DNA of 64,000 nucleotides, taken from Euclidia mi (Eukaryota; Arthropoda; Insecta; Lepidoptera; Erebidae). Positions 43,434 through 54,596 of this stretch are shown here, piece by piece. The number at the start of each line of letters is the position of its first letter. Within the stretch, counting starts at the first letter, position 1. A program made the translations under genes and the position numbers. Under the pieces are notes generated by a model, which was not told the DNA's origin, did not search any database, and worked only from the letters and a program-made list of their open reading frames with translations. The stretch spans positions 38,584,475 through 38,648,474 of the forward strand of contig OX123205.2 of assembly GCA_944739405.2 (NCBI GenBank), given 5' to 3'.

Positions 43434-43771
43434 AACAAATATCCCTTTTTTATATTTGGTTCTTTGGTATAATATCACTGTCCATCAGTGCGCGAAGTCG
43501 CGAGGTACAGCTAGAAGCGGACCAGCATTCAACAGCCACTATTCCTAACTATAGCTAGTCAAACATGAACTGCATAGGCGCACCCTCCGTCGACATAACG
43601 CGTCCATAAGTGCCTCGAAGTTATCAGCGGCTATCATCGCGACGATTACTGCTCTACGATCGTGTTGACGTACTTCTTAGAACTGAATGCGAAGAGTGTG
43701 ATCGACTCATTGCCGTAGATTGCCGTAGCTACTTCTCAAGGACGAAAACCTAGTGGGGATACATCAATCAC

Positions 43772-44175
43772 TCAGCCTATCGCAGTCCACTGCTGGACAT
43801 AGGCCTCTCCCAACACGCGCCACAGTACACGGTCCTCAGCCTTCCGCATCCAGTCTGTCCCAGCCACCTTTTTCAGGTCGTCGGTCCACCTAGCCGGGGG
43901 CCGCCCTACCTTACGCTTGCCGAGGCGTGGTCTCCACTCTAGGATACGCTTGCTCCATCGGCCATCAGTCCTTCTACAGATATGGCCAGCCCACTGCCAC
44001 TTGAGCCTACTGATTCTGTGAGCTATGTCGGTAACTTTGGTTCTTTGTCGGATAACTTCGTTTCGGATTTTATCGTTCAAAGAGACGCCAAGCATAGCCC
44101 GTTCCATAGCTCGCTGCGTGACTTTTAGTTTGTGGGTCTAGTCCCACTGTGAGTGTCCACGTCTCTGTGGGGATA
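43772..44175 (-). pseudogene. RTE reverse transcriptase tail (copy 2)
   Basis: Duplicate of 36117-36520, with one residue change visible in the tail (GVSLKDK to GVSLNDK). The internal stop is shared, so it was already a pseudogene before duplication. Confidence 0.8.
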
Positions 44176-44566
44176 GAATTATATCTTTCATCAGAGTGTT
44201 GGATCACAGGAAACAGCTAGTAATGTTATAGCGTACCCTAAGCTTACAGCCACTATTCCTACCTATAGCTCGTCAAACGTGAACTACATAGGCGCACCCT
44301 CGGTCAATGGGTCCATTAGTGCCTCGAAGTAGGTTATCAGCGGCTAGCATCGCGAAGATTACTGTACTACCATTGTGATGATGTACTTCTTAGAAATATG
44401 GCAATATCTCTTTTAGTTCAATGCTTGTAATGACTCAGTGCCGTAGATTGGCATATATAGTTATCAAGGCATCGATAGTCCGATTAAGGGAGGTACGTTT
44501 AACAAAAGACTACACTGCAGAGGGTATCCGGTTCGAATCCACAGCACCGCACCACAGACTTATCCA

Positions 44567-44805
44567 AGTAAAGTCATCATCATCAGCCCTTTGGACTGTC
44601 GGACTAGGCCTCTCCTTTGAAAGGAGGAATTGGCCTACTATACCACGCTGGCCAAACGGGTTGGTATAAGGTTTGTATCAAGTTTTCCTTCTCTTACAGT
44701 GCTGTTCTCTGCATAATATGCTCCCTCTGTCGGCTCTTACGACACCCATGAGATGATATGGGGTGGTGAAAATCCGTATTCTTAATCCGTCACCACACGG
44801 ACAGT
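44567..44805 (-). repeat. SINE family 2, minus strand (copy 2)
   Basis: Duplicate of 36912-37150. Confidence 0.85.
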
Positions 44806-45133
44806 CCAAGTAATGTGCGTATGAATTGCACGCAGACTGTCCAATTGGCAGCATGTCTAGTTCGCAAAATGTCTGCAGAATTTGACAATTTGTAGACATT
44901 TTGCGAATTGGTAATGTTGCGACTAAACGCAGTCAATGTCTTGAATATTTTCGCTATAAATTTTCTTACTCTGCTCGATTAATAATTCAGCCGTTATTAG
45001 TTCAAAGTTTGCGCTCACTATCACCCATTATGGAAAGCAACGAACCCATTTAGTGTTTCAGTAGATTTCGCGTGATAACATCTAATATAGACAGAATTCT
45101 GTTCAGTATTTAGTCTATTAGTTATTTAGAAAA

Positions 45134-45440
45134 CTAGACTTCGTCCGCGGCTTCGCCCGCGTGAATAATACAATTAAACCTTCATCAGGAACTTATTTTA
45201 AATTGTCCATGTTCACGGATGTACATACGTCAACATAGTGAATGCAACAGGGCTGAAATATCGGTTACTCGAAGCAATGGTACGTGATACAAATCCCGAA
45301 GGAGAATTTTAACTCAGTTTAAGTGACCACGCAAGTTTAAAGTTCCTCAGAAATCGCACTAACTACCTATTGGTGAAAAATGTACAAAAATCCTTTGAGG
45401 ATTTTCGAATTTATCGTGTTCATATAGACAGACAACACAT
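45134..45440 (-). mobile_element. Helitron-like element, 3' end leftmost
   Basis: CTAGACTTCGTCCGCGGC then TTCGCCCGCG is the complement of the hairpin-CTAG Helitron end also seen at 5660-5687. The body runs to TTCATATAGACAGACAAC. It lies just outside the right end of the duplication. Confidence 0.55.
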
Positions 45441-45445
45441 AAGGC

Positions 45446-45931
45446 AGCGATAACCTAGTGGAGATACCAACGGACTGCCATGCAGAGGGTATCGGGATCG
45501 AATCCACGGCGCACACCAATGACTTTTCTTTCTTTTCTTTTTCTTTCTTTTTTAAAAAGACAACTCCCGCACTAGGTCTAAATCCTGTATCGCGGGGGAC
45601 TTTACAAACATTTCGAAGTTAACTGTGTATTTCATTGTTAATTATCGCTTGCCCCGTGCCTCGGAGAGCACGTTAAGCCGTCGCGTCGGTCCCGGTTGTC
45701 ATGAAATGTTTGACAGTCGTTACGGGAAGTCAGTACACTCAAATAAACTGATACTGGTCTAAGCCATGGAATATCGCTATCCCTTTGGGTTGCGGAGGTC
45801 AGACGGCAGTCGCTCTGTGGAAAAGTTTATACTCTGTCATATCTGGTTAGACCAATAGTCGGACCTCGGGCTCCAAGGCGTGCCAGTCTTGGATGCAACC
45901 GGGATAACGCTAGGGCGATGATGATGATATA
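45446..45931 (+). repeat. SINE family 3 with a pyrimidine-rich insertion
   Basis: Head AGCGATAACCTAGTGGAGAT with B box GGGATCGAATCC, then a CTTT tract and about 90 bp of foreign sequence, then CGGAGAGCACGTTAAGCCGT, TGGAATATCGCTATCCC and GATAACGCTAGGGCGATGAT. Confidence 0.8.
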
Positions 45932-46267
45932 GACAGACAACAAGAAAAGGGGACTTCATTTTATCATATGTATGGATAAAATCTGCCAAAACACTCCGCA
46001 TAAATGACTTAAAATAGAAGAAAATTTGAAAAAAAGCAAGTAAAAATATACAAATAATTATACAGTAGCAACACCATTGACTTGAATCACTGTGGTTCAG
46101 TTTATTTATAGCGTTATTGATAATATTGAAGTCTGCGGCCTTTTAGCTCTTTATCAACATTGTACTGATGAGTTCAACGCTTTGTTAGTTCGACTGTGCG
46201 ATTGTTGACTTATGGGGTCACGGGTGCGATTCCCAGAGCGTAAAGTGTTGTTGTAATTTGTAATGAC

Positions 46268-46488
46268 TAGATGATGCCCGCGGTTACACCCGCGTTATTT
46301 ACGGCTACTGCTCCGCTCCCGTGGATCATAGCGTGATTTTATATAGCCTATAGCCTTCCTCGATAAATAGGCTATCTAACACTGAAAGAATTTTTGAAAT
46401 CGGTCCAGTAGTTCCTGAGATTAGCGCGTTCAACCAAACAAACAAACAAACTCTTCAGCTTTATAATTATATTAGTATAAGATTATGA
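46268..46488 (-). mobile_element. Helitron-like element (H2)
   Basis: CTAGATGATGCCCGCGGTTA, GGCTACTGCTCCGCTCCCGT, ATTAGCGCGTTCAACC, ending at TATATTAGTATAAGA; 3' terminus leftmost. Confidence 0.7.
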
Positions 46489-46490
46489 AC

Positions 46491-46690
46491 TAGCTCAGCC
46501 CGTGGTTACACACGCTTTTATTTAGGGCTGCTGCTCCGTACCCGTGCCTCATAGTGTCATGTTATATAGCCTTCTTCGTTAAATGGGCTATCCAACTCAA
46601 AAAGGATGATTCAAATCGGACCATTCGTTCCAGAGATTAGCGCGTTCAACCAAAGAAACAAACTCAGCTTTATTAGTGTTCCGTAGCCAA
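46491..46690 (-). mobile_element. Helitron-like H2, second diverged copy
   Basis: GCCCGTGGTTACACACGC, GCTGCTGCTCCGTACCCGTG and ATTAGCGCGTTCAACC, directly beside the previous copy. Confidence 0.6.
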
Positions 46691-47382
46691 AAATGACAAT
46701 AATACGAAATCCTCATAGATTCGCCATGTCTGTCTGTCCATCCGTATGTCACAGCCATTTTATTAAATTTGTATAAATATTATGTGTGTGTGTTTGTGTT
46801 ATTAACCATTAAGTACACCATAAACTGCCGTACCGGTAGCGATGTAACTTATACTATCGGATAGCTTAGTAGCGGTATGATAATGAGCACGATGACTCAC
46901 TGACTCAGTGATGACCTTATCGATTTGGGCGTCAAAATGGCGCTCGCGAAATAACCGGAAGGGACCTCCAGTTATTGATAAGATATTTTTATGTAGGAAT
47001 ATTTGGTAACATTGCGACTATTATTGCGTTAGAGGCTAGGCAGAAATGTATTATAGCATGATGAGTGCTTGATTTGAATGTTAAAGTAAATGTTCAATAT
47101 TGGTATGGTAAGCATTTAAAATGTATTTAAGAAACGATTTGGTGTTTCAATAGAGATGATTTGCAAGTTAACGATCAGTTTGCTTTAGATTTTGGGTTTA
47201 TAACGGTAACAGGCCTAATACCCTAGTTATTTTGCCTAGTCTGCCCCCCTGGCGACGCCCATATTATGTTTTGATGACTGGTTTTCCGTTCCTTCGCAAA
47301 AATACTAGATGCTACGTGAATTAACTTTATCGTCTCTTACAACAGCCACGGAATAAAATGGGGTAGTGACAAATTTATATTT
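46691..47382. other. Non-coding, nothing recognised
   Basis: No gene or clear repeat, apart from a GTGTGTGTGTTTGTGT tract near 46783. Confidence 0.35.
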
Positions 47383-47774
47383 TTAATCCTTCATATAATT
47401 CTATCTTTATCCCGAATGCATTGAAAAGTTTCGTGCTAGACATCGCAGGTCTGCTTAGGGTTGAGCTACATCTATCAGCACCGCATCGCACTTTCCTATG
47501 CTGCTATCACTTTTGTCACTCAGGACCGTCATTTACTAGAGCGAGAAAGAGAGAGGGAACACGATCGCCTTTTCGATTCCGCGGCGTGCTGAAGCGTTCC
47601 CTCTCTCTTTCTCGCTCTAGTAAATGACGGTCCTAAGTGACAGAAAGGGATAGAAGCATAGGAAAGTGCGATGCGGTGCTGATAGATGTAGCTCAACCCT
47701 TAATCCTTCATATAATTCTATCGTTATCCCGAATGCATTGAAAACTTTTGTGCTGGAGATCGCGGCTCTGCTTA
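47383..47774. repeat. Fold-back with ~105-bp arms flanked by 75-bp direct repeats
   Basis: Arms 47457-47560 and 47596-47701 are inverted copies with few mismatches; loop 35 nt. Flanks 47383-47457 and 47700-47774 (both starting TTAATCCTTCATATAATTCT) are direct repeats with several differences. Arms are GC-richer and carry an AGAGCGAGAAAGAGAGAGGG purine tract. Family not recognised. Confidence 0.9.
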
Positions 47775-47931
47775 ATATCCCGAAACATGTGTCGTAATGT
47801 TTATTTTTCTTCGCTCTGTTTTAATACATGTGCTTCAAACAACTGCCTCGCCGCTTTACACTGTTAGTTGTGAGTTATATTCGCACCACTGACAAGATAT
47901 TTGGATGGAATATCGCTATTTGCTATCCAGG

Positions 47932-48300
47932 CAGCGATAACCTAGTGGACACACCAACGGACTGCCATGCAGAGGGTATCGGGTACGAATCCACGGCGCG
48001 CACCACTGACTTTTCGGAGTTATGTGCGTGTTGAATTGTTAATTATCGCTTGTCCCGTGCCTCGGAGAGCACGTTAAGCCGTCGGTCCCGGCTGTCATGA
48101 AGATCTTTGACAGTCGTTATAGGGCGTCAGTACTTCTAAAATAAACTGACACTAGTCTAAACCATGGAATATCGCTATCCCTTCGGGTTGCGGAGGTGAG
48201 ACAGGCAGTCGCTCTGTGGAAAAGCTAATATTCAGCCAAATCCGGATAACCTAGAAAGCGGACCCTAGGTTGAGACTGGGATAACGCTAGGAGGATGATG
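47932..48300 (+). repeat. SINE family 3, full length
   Basis: Head CAGCGATAACCTAGTGGACA, B box GGGTACGAATCC, body GTCGGTCCCGGCTGTCATGA, CCATGGAATATCGCTATCCC, end GATAACGCTAGGAGGATGAT. Confidence 0.85.
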
Positions 48301-48465
48301 ATCGCTATTCGCTATCCTTTTTGGTTGCGGAGGTCAGATCTCAGTCGCTCTGTGGAAAAGATAGTATTCTCTCATATCTGGTTAGCCTAGAAAGCAGAGC
48401 CTGGGTTAAACCCAAAAGGCATGTTTGTAACAGGGATATCGCTAGGTTGATAATGATCTGTGGTT
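48301..48465 (+). repeat. SINE family 3, second 3' half in tandem
   Basis: Repeats GGTTGCGGAGGTCAGA to TAGGTTGATAATGAT directly after the full copy, so the 3' half is tandemly duplicated or inserted head-to-tail. Confidence 0.7.
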
Positions 48466-48540
48466 TAAAGACCTGTTTGAAAAATATAAGCCTGTTTGAG
48501 ACACATAATGAAGTCGAAAAATGCGTAAATTATATGTATA

Positions 48541-48917
48541 CAGGGTGTAAAAAGACCCTTTTACGAAAACTGAAATCCCATGTTGTACCAATCACTACGA
48601 ACATTTTTTACTTCGGCACCATACCTGGGAAATTACTGGTTCAGGAGATATTGAGGCTCAAAGTTAGTATGGAATTTTTCTAATTAGATACAAAATCGAT
48701 GCATTTACCCGGCCAAATGTTCTTTAGATGCCCTATGACCCCATGGATTAGTAGGTATTTCGGGGATTGTACGTGCGCGCTCTTTTAATTGCGGTTTCAA
48801 AAACGTGAAAGTTAAAAAAAAAATTAGTTTCCCAGGTATTATTTTTGGTTAGTATGACTTGGCATGATGTCCACAACAAGTAAGCTTCGGCTTGGTAATG
48901 GGTCTTGTGACACCCTG
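48541..48917. mobile_element. MITE, CAGGGTGT ends, 10-bp flanking repeat
   Basis: Inverted termini CAGGGTGT / ACACCCTG, with TATATGTATA on both sides (48531-48540 and 48918-48927). Interior non-coding. A 9-11-bp duplication would suggest a Mutator-like origin; TA plus chance identity is the alternative. Confidence 0.7.
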
Positions 48918-49157
48918 TATATGTATAGCAAAGAATAGAACTTTTTTCTAGGAATGTTTATTGCATGCCAATACGCATTTAAAATAAATTACTCGATACT
49001 TTTAAAAGATATAACCTTACTACATTTAAAAATTAATTATTTTGCTTCTTGCTGGACAAATGCTAAACTCGGCGAATGATTTCTTATGTGAAAATTTTTA
49101 CACGAAATTTAAATTGTATCTTGACATTATAATAATATTTGACATTTTATATATTTA

Positions 49158-49368
49158 CTAGAGGACGTCAGCAGCTACGCCTGCATTTTTTTTTTAATTT
49201 ACCCGTTTTGGCCGATCCCGTGGGAATTCCGAGAAATCCCTTCTTAGGGCACCCCTACGGTCCCCAAGGAACATGCATGCCAAATTTCAGCTTCCTGCGC
49301 CCAATAGTTTCGGCTGTAGCGTGTCTGTCAGTCAGTCAGTAACGCAAGGATTTTATATATTAAGATTA
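49158..49368 (-). mobile_element. Helitron-like element (H1), minus strand
   Basis: CTAGAGGACGTCAGCAGC, GTCCCCAAGGAACATGCATG, TCAGTCAGTCAGTAACGC and TTTTATATATTAAGA: the complement of 23242-23458. Confidence 0.7.
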
Positions 49369-49439
49369 CTAATTATTTCAAACTTATTATTGTAATCGAT
49401 TTTAATTGCTAGCTAAGTTATCTGACTATGTTGTTAAGT

Positions 49440-49560
49440 TTAAGATTTGTACGCCGGAAACGGCAGAATATTATTGACATACTTATATCATTTTGTAACA
49501 CCACTGTAAGAACTATATTCTAACAAATAAATGGATTATTATTATTATTTATATTAAATA
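49440..49560 (+). repeat. Non-LTR 3' tail fragment
   Basis: CGCCGGAAACGGCAGAA, CTAACAAATAAATGG then an (ATT)n tail; typical of a 5'-truncated non-LTR insertion. Confidence 0.5.
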
Positions 49561-49769
49561 ATTATAGTGTTAAACTAATTGAGCTGTTTGACATTTTAAA
49601 CGACACAGAGAACCCGCAAATCCAAACAAAAATACCTAAATGTGTCATAATTATCCCATAGCTTATTATTAATAATTATCTGTAGGTACTTCCCCTTACT
49701 GCCCACGACATATTATTACAATATTTATAAATATAACAATAATAAATGTGTTTGTCTGTTTGTCCGCAG

Positions 49770-49830
49770 GGGAGACGCGGCGCGATAATGCGCGGGCGCA
49801 GATAATCGTATCAACACTACTGTGACTACT
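49770..49830 (+). other. Probable 5' UTR exon of Ehbp1
   Basis: Polypyrimidine tract and TTGTCCGCAG acceptor (ends 49769), 61 nt of unusually GC-rich unique sequence, then donor GTGAGTAA. It lies 2.2 kb upstream of the first coding exon on the same strand. It contains an ATG at 49788 that opens a five-codon frame (MRGRR, stop at 49803-49805), a possible upstream ORF. Not proven without transcripts. Confidence 0.5.
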
Positions 49831-49944
49831 GTGAGTAACTGTATGTTTGTTTGTGTTATATGATATAGGTAACGGCTGTGCCGATAACAGTGCTATCTAA
49901 AGGATTTAACGCAGCACTGTTGCAATATTTGGCATTCGTCACAG

Positions 49945-50548
49945 ACTATGTAAAGACGGGTCTGTTACCGGATTTGATTGAATATTAGCTTTTCCACGTA
50001 GCGGCTGCCTGTCTGGCCTCCGCAACCCTAAGGATAGCGATATTCCATGGTTTAGACTCGTCTCAGTTTATTCATAGGTTCTGAGTCTTTATAACGACTG
50101 TCAAATATCTTTATGACTGCTGGGACAGACGGCTTAACGTGCTCTCTAAGGCACTGAGCAAGCGACAACAGGGTTGTTTCCAACTAGTCAAATCAAGCAC
50201 TTTTAATGAAATGTCTAAAACGACCTGTGCTACGGCGTTTGTATGAAATAAGACCTAGTGACGTCATAGTTTTTTGCTGTCAAATAGAATATCAATAAAT
50301 TGTCGATAAAAAATGTTAAATAAAGTTTTAACATTAATGTTATTGATGAATGGAACTACCATTGTTTTGACATATTTCAGTAGATAAAAATACTTGTATA
50401 ATTTAATTCACTTGCAGGAAACTTCCCTATTGACAACTGAATACGCACATAAATTCGAACAGTTTGTGTAGCGCGACGTGAAGTCGTACCCGGTACCCTT
50501 TGCATGGCAGTCTGTTGGTATATTATATCCACTAGACTATCACTGCCT
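49945..50548 (-). repeat. SINE family 3, minus strand, split by a MITE
   Basis: 3' half at 49945-50166 (GCTTTTCCACGTAGCGGC, GATATTCCATGGTTTAGACT, GGCTTAACGTGCTCTC); 5' half at 50430-50548 (GAAGTCGTACCCGGTACCCT, CACTAGACTATCACTGCC). Confidence 0.8.
50169..50429. mobile_element. MITE nested in the SINE
   Basis: Starts CAGGGTTGTTTCCAACTAGT and ends CAGGAAACTTCCCT. The body, with AATAAATTGTCGATAAAAAA, is a repeat I know from lepidopteran sequence. About 260 bp. Confidence 0.65.
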
Positions 50549-51584
50549 TCGGCGTGCTTTGCTAAACTCAGACGCAGCTTCGGCTGACATTAACAATGTT
50601 ACCTTGACTTCGTCTTGCATCGTACAAAATTGAAGCGTTTTGTTTTATTGAAGACTTGAGGCCCAATTCTCGTTATTAAAATGCAGTTTCGATCTACTAT
50701 CTTACTTATGTCATTAACGGTATTCTCATAAATTAACTGGTATTTGAATGATAGTGACTAGATCGTAAATTGAACTGAAAATTAGCAGAATACCAATTGT
50801 GCCTCGTGTACAGCCTCGTTGGTCTCGCGGCATAAAGGACAATGGCAGATCTCCATACATCAAAATGTCTGAAATTAAATTGAAGCGAACAGCCATAAAA
50901 AATATATCAAAAAATTTGGCGTAAGTAACAGAGTCTATAAATGATTCTACTTTCACTCAGGAAAGGCGGAAAAAGAAGATATCGGTGTTTGAATTTTTAG
51001 TTAAGAATTAACAATGTAGGTAAAAGGAAAGTTATAGTATGAAAGTTAAACAATGTAGGTAGGAACGTTTGAATTATCAAATGACATAATGTCAGATTGA
51101 CATCAAAACGCGGAAGTATTTTGTAGCATCTAATTGTCACAGCCAAAGACAAAAGCAGAGCTGCACATTTTGAATCGATGTTATGTGAAATCGATACAAC
51201 TTTAAAACGATGCTGTGACGTTTTTATTTGATTTAAACGTTGTTTTGCTTCAAAAATATTAGCTTATTGATATAATGTTGCTTAAATATTAAATAACTGC
51301 ATTTTAAACCGAACCAACTCTATAAAGATCGATCGTATCGTTTACTTATTTAATAATCGATACGGATATAGCACTCACGTCTATTCCTGTCACACCATTG
51401 TCTATGGCAACAATCAAATAATAAAGTATTCGTAATCAATTGGAATGCCTTTTATCATCATAAAATACTCCAGCTTTAACGAGACAAAGTGAAAGTATTA
51501 AAAATCGTAGAAAAAAAACAATTTGTTTTGTTCATATGAAGTTTAAGGTCGCCACAACAAACCGAGACCGAATTCTGCCATTGT
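50549..51584. other. Ehbp1 intron, non-coding
   Basis: No gene. A 28-bp SINE head fragment (CCTCGTTGGTCTCGCGGCAT) is at about 50813-50840. Confidence 0.45.
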
Positions 51585-51823
51585 TCTTTGCGCGTGGGAT
51601 TGGGAGGTCTCGGGTTCGATTCCCGAGCCGGGCAAAGTGTTATTGGGTTTTTCCGTACGGGAATTCTCAGTAGCAGCACGGAGTCTGGTAATGTGATCGG
51701 AACGGCAATAGGCTCGCCCCCTATTACGTGGGACTTAAAAAATTCATGGCGAAATGTTGGGGTAATATTACACCTCTGCCTAACCTTTCGGGGACACAGG
51801 CGTGAGTCTATAAAAAAAAAAGA
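51585..51823 (+). repeat. tRNA-headed SINE (family 1), head truncated
   Basis: Begins GCGCGTGGGATTGGGAGG with B box GGGTTCGATTCCC, then CAGTAGCAGCACGGAGTC and the 3' body to an A tail. Confidence 0.85.
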
Positions 51824-52040
51824 AGCAATTGTGAGTCAATTATAAATCTAATTGCATTTCGTTCAAAATACAGTGTCGATTTCAAATAAAGTACAAGAAT
51901 TGGCCTTCTGATTATCATAGCACTAGCTCTACCGAATTTGGGATGCTCCGCTTCTGAATATCAAACGGTTTTATATGAGTTGTGGCAAAATGTTATTATT
52001 GCTTTGACTCAGTATAGTGTTATGTGTTGCAGTAGGCAAG

Positions 52041-52144
52041 ATGGCGTCAGTGTGGAAGCGGCTGCAGCGTGTGAACAAGCGCGCCGCCAAGTTCCAGTAC
52101 ACCGCCTCCTACCACCGGGTGGACCTCGAGACATCGCCCAAGTG
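52041..52144 (+). CDS. Ehbp1: EH domain-binding protein 1, first coding exon
   Basis: ATG at 52041 after acceptor TGTTGCAG (ends 52032). The exon reads MASVWKRLQRVNKRAAKFQ then YTASYHRVDLETSPK and ends in TG before GTGAGC. The next exon starts with G, restoring Trp. The start and the N-terminal C2 (NT-C2) domain match EHBP1, an adaptor linking EHD-protein and Rab-dependent endocytic traffic to actin and membranes. GC-richer than its surroundings, as expected of a conserved exon. The frame running past the donor to 52180 is intronic. Confidence 0.9.
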
Positions 52145-52187
52145 GTGAGCACTACTTTAGCACTTAATATAGTTGATTGAATCAGAG

Positions 52188-52350
52188 TGGCGACTGGCGA
52201 CCACGTACTAGACGACGCAGCAGGGGTAGCCTTCCACAAGGTGGACTGACGATCTGGTTAAGATCGCGGGAAGCGGTGGGATCCGGGCATCTCAAGATCG
52301 GTCTGTGTGGAGGCCTATATCCAGCAGTGGACTTCTCTAGGCTGACATGA
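52188..52350 (+). pseudogene. RTE 3' tail fragment
   Basis: Degraded copy with GGTGGACTGACGATCTGGTT, GATCGGTCTGTGTGG and CCAGCAGTGGACTTC, the 3' end of an RTE-like element just after the exon. Confidence 0.55.
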
Positions 52351-52862
52351 TGAATCAGGCGTTACTCCATTGTATACTTATAGAAACCAAATAAAAATTT
52401 TATACTGTAGAAGGAACGAGGAACCCACTACGCCTTCACTACGCATCCTCGGATTGGCCACACCAACTATTGCAATAAAAAAAGGTTGACAATACTGAAC
52501 TTCACTAATGACAAAGGATAAGGGGTACATGTAAAATGCGGAAATGGGTTCCTAGGAAATTCCTGACATGCAGTATCCCGCTCTGCTTAAAATAAGCATA
52601 GTCTTACTACTTAATATTAGTCATATTCTACCGGTGCCCGAGGCCATTCCATCGTCTTTTCCGGGTGTTAATTTTGCTCTTCAGTAGGTAGGTACCTATT
52701 TTAAAGGATGCCAAAGGGAATTCCCTTCGTCTTGCTTGGTGTCACTCTGGCTCGCCTTCTCCTTCGTCCCCCTGCGACTTTATATTCCTATTCTTTCTGG
52801 CACTCTATGAAGACGGGGTGCGACCTAAGGGCTTGTTTTAATTTGCTAAATGCACAATGCTA
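52351..52862. other. Ehbp1 intron, nothing recognised
   Basis: Non-coding; no clear repeat. Confidence 0.35.
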
Positions 52863-53096
52863 TTGTCCGTGTGGTGACGGATTAAGAGTACGGATTGTCA
52901 CCACCCCATATCATCCCATGGGTGTCGTAAGAGCCGACAGAGGGAGCATATTATGCAGAGAACAGCAATGTAAGAGAAGGCAAACTTGATACAAACTATA
53001 CCAACCCGTTTGGCCAGCGTGGTATAGTAGGCAATTCCTCCTTGCAAAGAAGAGGCCTAGTCGAGCAGTGGACTGTTAAAGGCTGATGATGATGAT
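52863..53096 (+). repeat. SINE family 2, full length
   Basis: GTCCGTGTGGTGACGGATTA to GACTGTTAAAGGCTGATGAT, as at 33479. Confidence 0.85.
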
Positions 53097-53454
53097 TGTG
53101 AGGCAAATAAGTAGAGGCCTTTATCCAGCATTGGAGTGCGACTGGCCTTATATGACTCAGGAAACTTGCACAATATGCGGCCACAGATCTACAGAACTAG
53201 TTAATGAGTTACTCACCGTATTAATAACCTCAAGTGCAAAGACCCTGAAGTAATTAGAGCACCGTTTAACGTGTCATCACGTTCTCACTGCCACACCGCG
53301 AACTGCAAATGTCAATGGAAACTGAGATGTGGTACAGATGTTACAGAAATGCATATTTATGAAATTGGTAGTGCCAACGTATTTCGTAGTGCCAACGTAT
53401 ATGTGTAGTTATTTGGTTTCTTTTTTAGACAATTTACGCTCTAGGAATAAATCT

Positions 53455-53612
53455 TATGTCGCAGCCCGCATCATTTTTGTCCTATCCCGTGGGGATTTTG
53501 GGCAACCCCTTCTTTTTGCCTACGGTGCCTAAGGAACATACATACCAAATTTCAGCTTCTTACTCCCAATGGTTTTGGCTGTCGCTTGTCTGGCAGAATT
53601 TTATATATACAG
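53455..53612 (-). mobile_element. Helitron-like H1 fragment
   Basis: TATCCCGTGGGGATTTTGGG, GCCTAAGGAACATACATACC, TTGTCTGGCAGAATTTTATA: a diverged minus-strand copy. Confidence 0.5.
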
Positions 53613-53917
53613 AAAACGCCTTTGCTGCAGCTATCAAAATATTTCGGAATCACCCAATTTCTTTAAATTTCGGCCTTTGGCTGGACGCACGCACGAAATG
53701 GCTAGACGAAGTGCTTATGAATTTTCAAACAAAAAATGGCGCGTGTAATGAGCATACTTGTTTATTAATAGTATCAAGAGCGAAAACCCTGTTGTGGTAA
53801 TTAGACAATAGCGCTCAAAACGTCATCTTGTTGCGAATAGTTATTGTATGGATGTCTAAATTTTTTGCGCAAATGTTTTTGCTTTTTGACTGCTAAAGTC
53901 TGAAGTCTCGCTAGCTT

Positions 53918-54215
53918 AGGATCGTTTACGCCTTACGGCTTTTCATACAAACTTTCAAGTCCTTATTTTTCGAAATGAATGAACCGATTTTAATGAAACT
54001 TCATACACATAAGCCGTATACATAGGTCTAAAAAGTTAATTGAAAATATTTTCGAAATATCTTATTTAATAAAAGATAATTGGAAATATCTGTTTCTATG
54101 GAAAATTTAAAATCGGCCTAAATTAAAATCGGTTTATTCATTTCGAAAAATAAGGACTTGATGATGAATAAGTTTGTATGAAAAGTCGTAAGGCATAAAC
54201 GCTCTTAATCTATCT
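53918..54215. mobile_element. Palindromic MITE
   Basis: Arms with CGCCTTACGGCTTTTCATAC and AAGTCCTTATTTTTCGAAAT recur inverted at 54130-54210, with a short central spacer. About 298 bp. No target duplication assigned. Confidence 0.75.
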
Positions 54216-54387
54216 ATGGGACATACGAGTATTTTTGCTTAAACTTTCTTCGGCTCGTATTTTTGTTAGAGTTCGCACACATAGCGTTTTCCTATTTATT
54301 GGATAGTAACAGTGGGACCTTTTACGTTCTAGTGAAATACCTAATGTGTACTTTTACACGGCCTAATACCTTAGGCTAACATAATCT

Positions 54388-54596
54388 TCTTAATATATAA
54401 AATCCTTGCGTTACTGACTGACTGACAGACACGCTACAGCCGAAACTATTGGGCGCAGGAAGGTGAAATTTGGCATGTATGTTCCTTGGGGACCGTATGA
54501 GTGCACTAAGAAGGGATTTCCCTAAATTCCCACGGGATCGGCCAAAAGGGGGTAAATTAAAAAAAAAATGCAGGCGTAGCTGCTGGCGTCATCTAG
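54388..54596 (+). mobile_element. Helitron-like element (H1)
   Basis: Near-full copy: TAATATATAAAATCCTTGCG to GCTGGCGTCATCTAG, as at 23242. Confidence 0.7.

Larger units (their letters stand above)
37443..45105 (+). repeat. Segmental tandem duplication, copy 2
   Basis: Starts with the same TCAAATGAAAGATTTG as copy 1 and ends CAGAATTCTGTTCA at 45105, where copy 1 ends into copy 2. TCA is shared by left end, junction and right end: a 3-bp microhomology joint. Private insertions here: MITE 38118-38396, Helitron-like 39307-39604, an inverted duplication 39917-40522. Confidence 0.93.

Noticed and set aside
47421..47627. Short frame in the fold-back
   Set aside because: Lies across an inverted repeat and loop, no domain.
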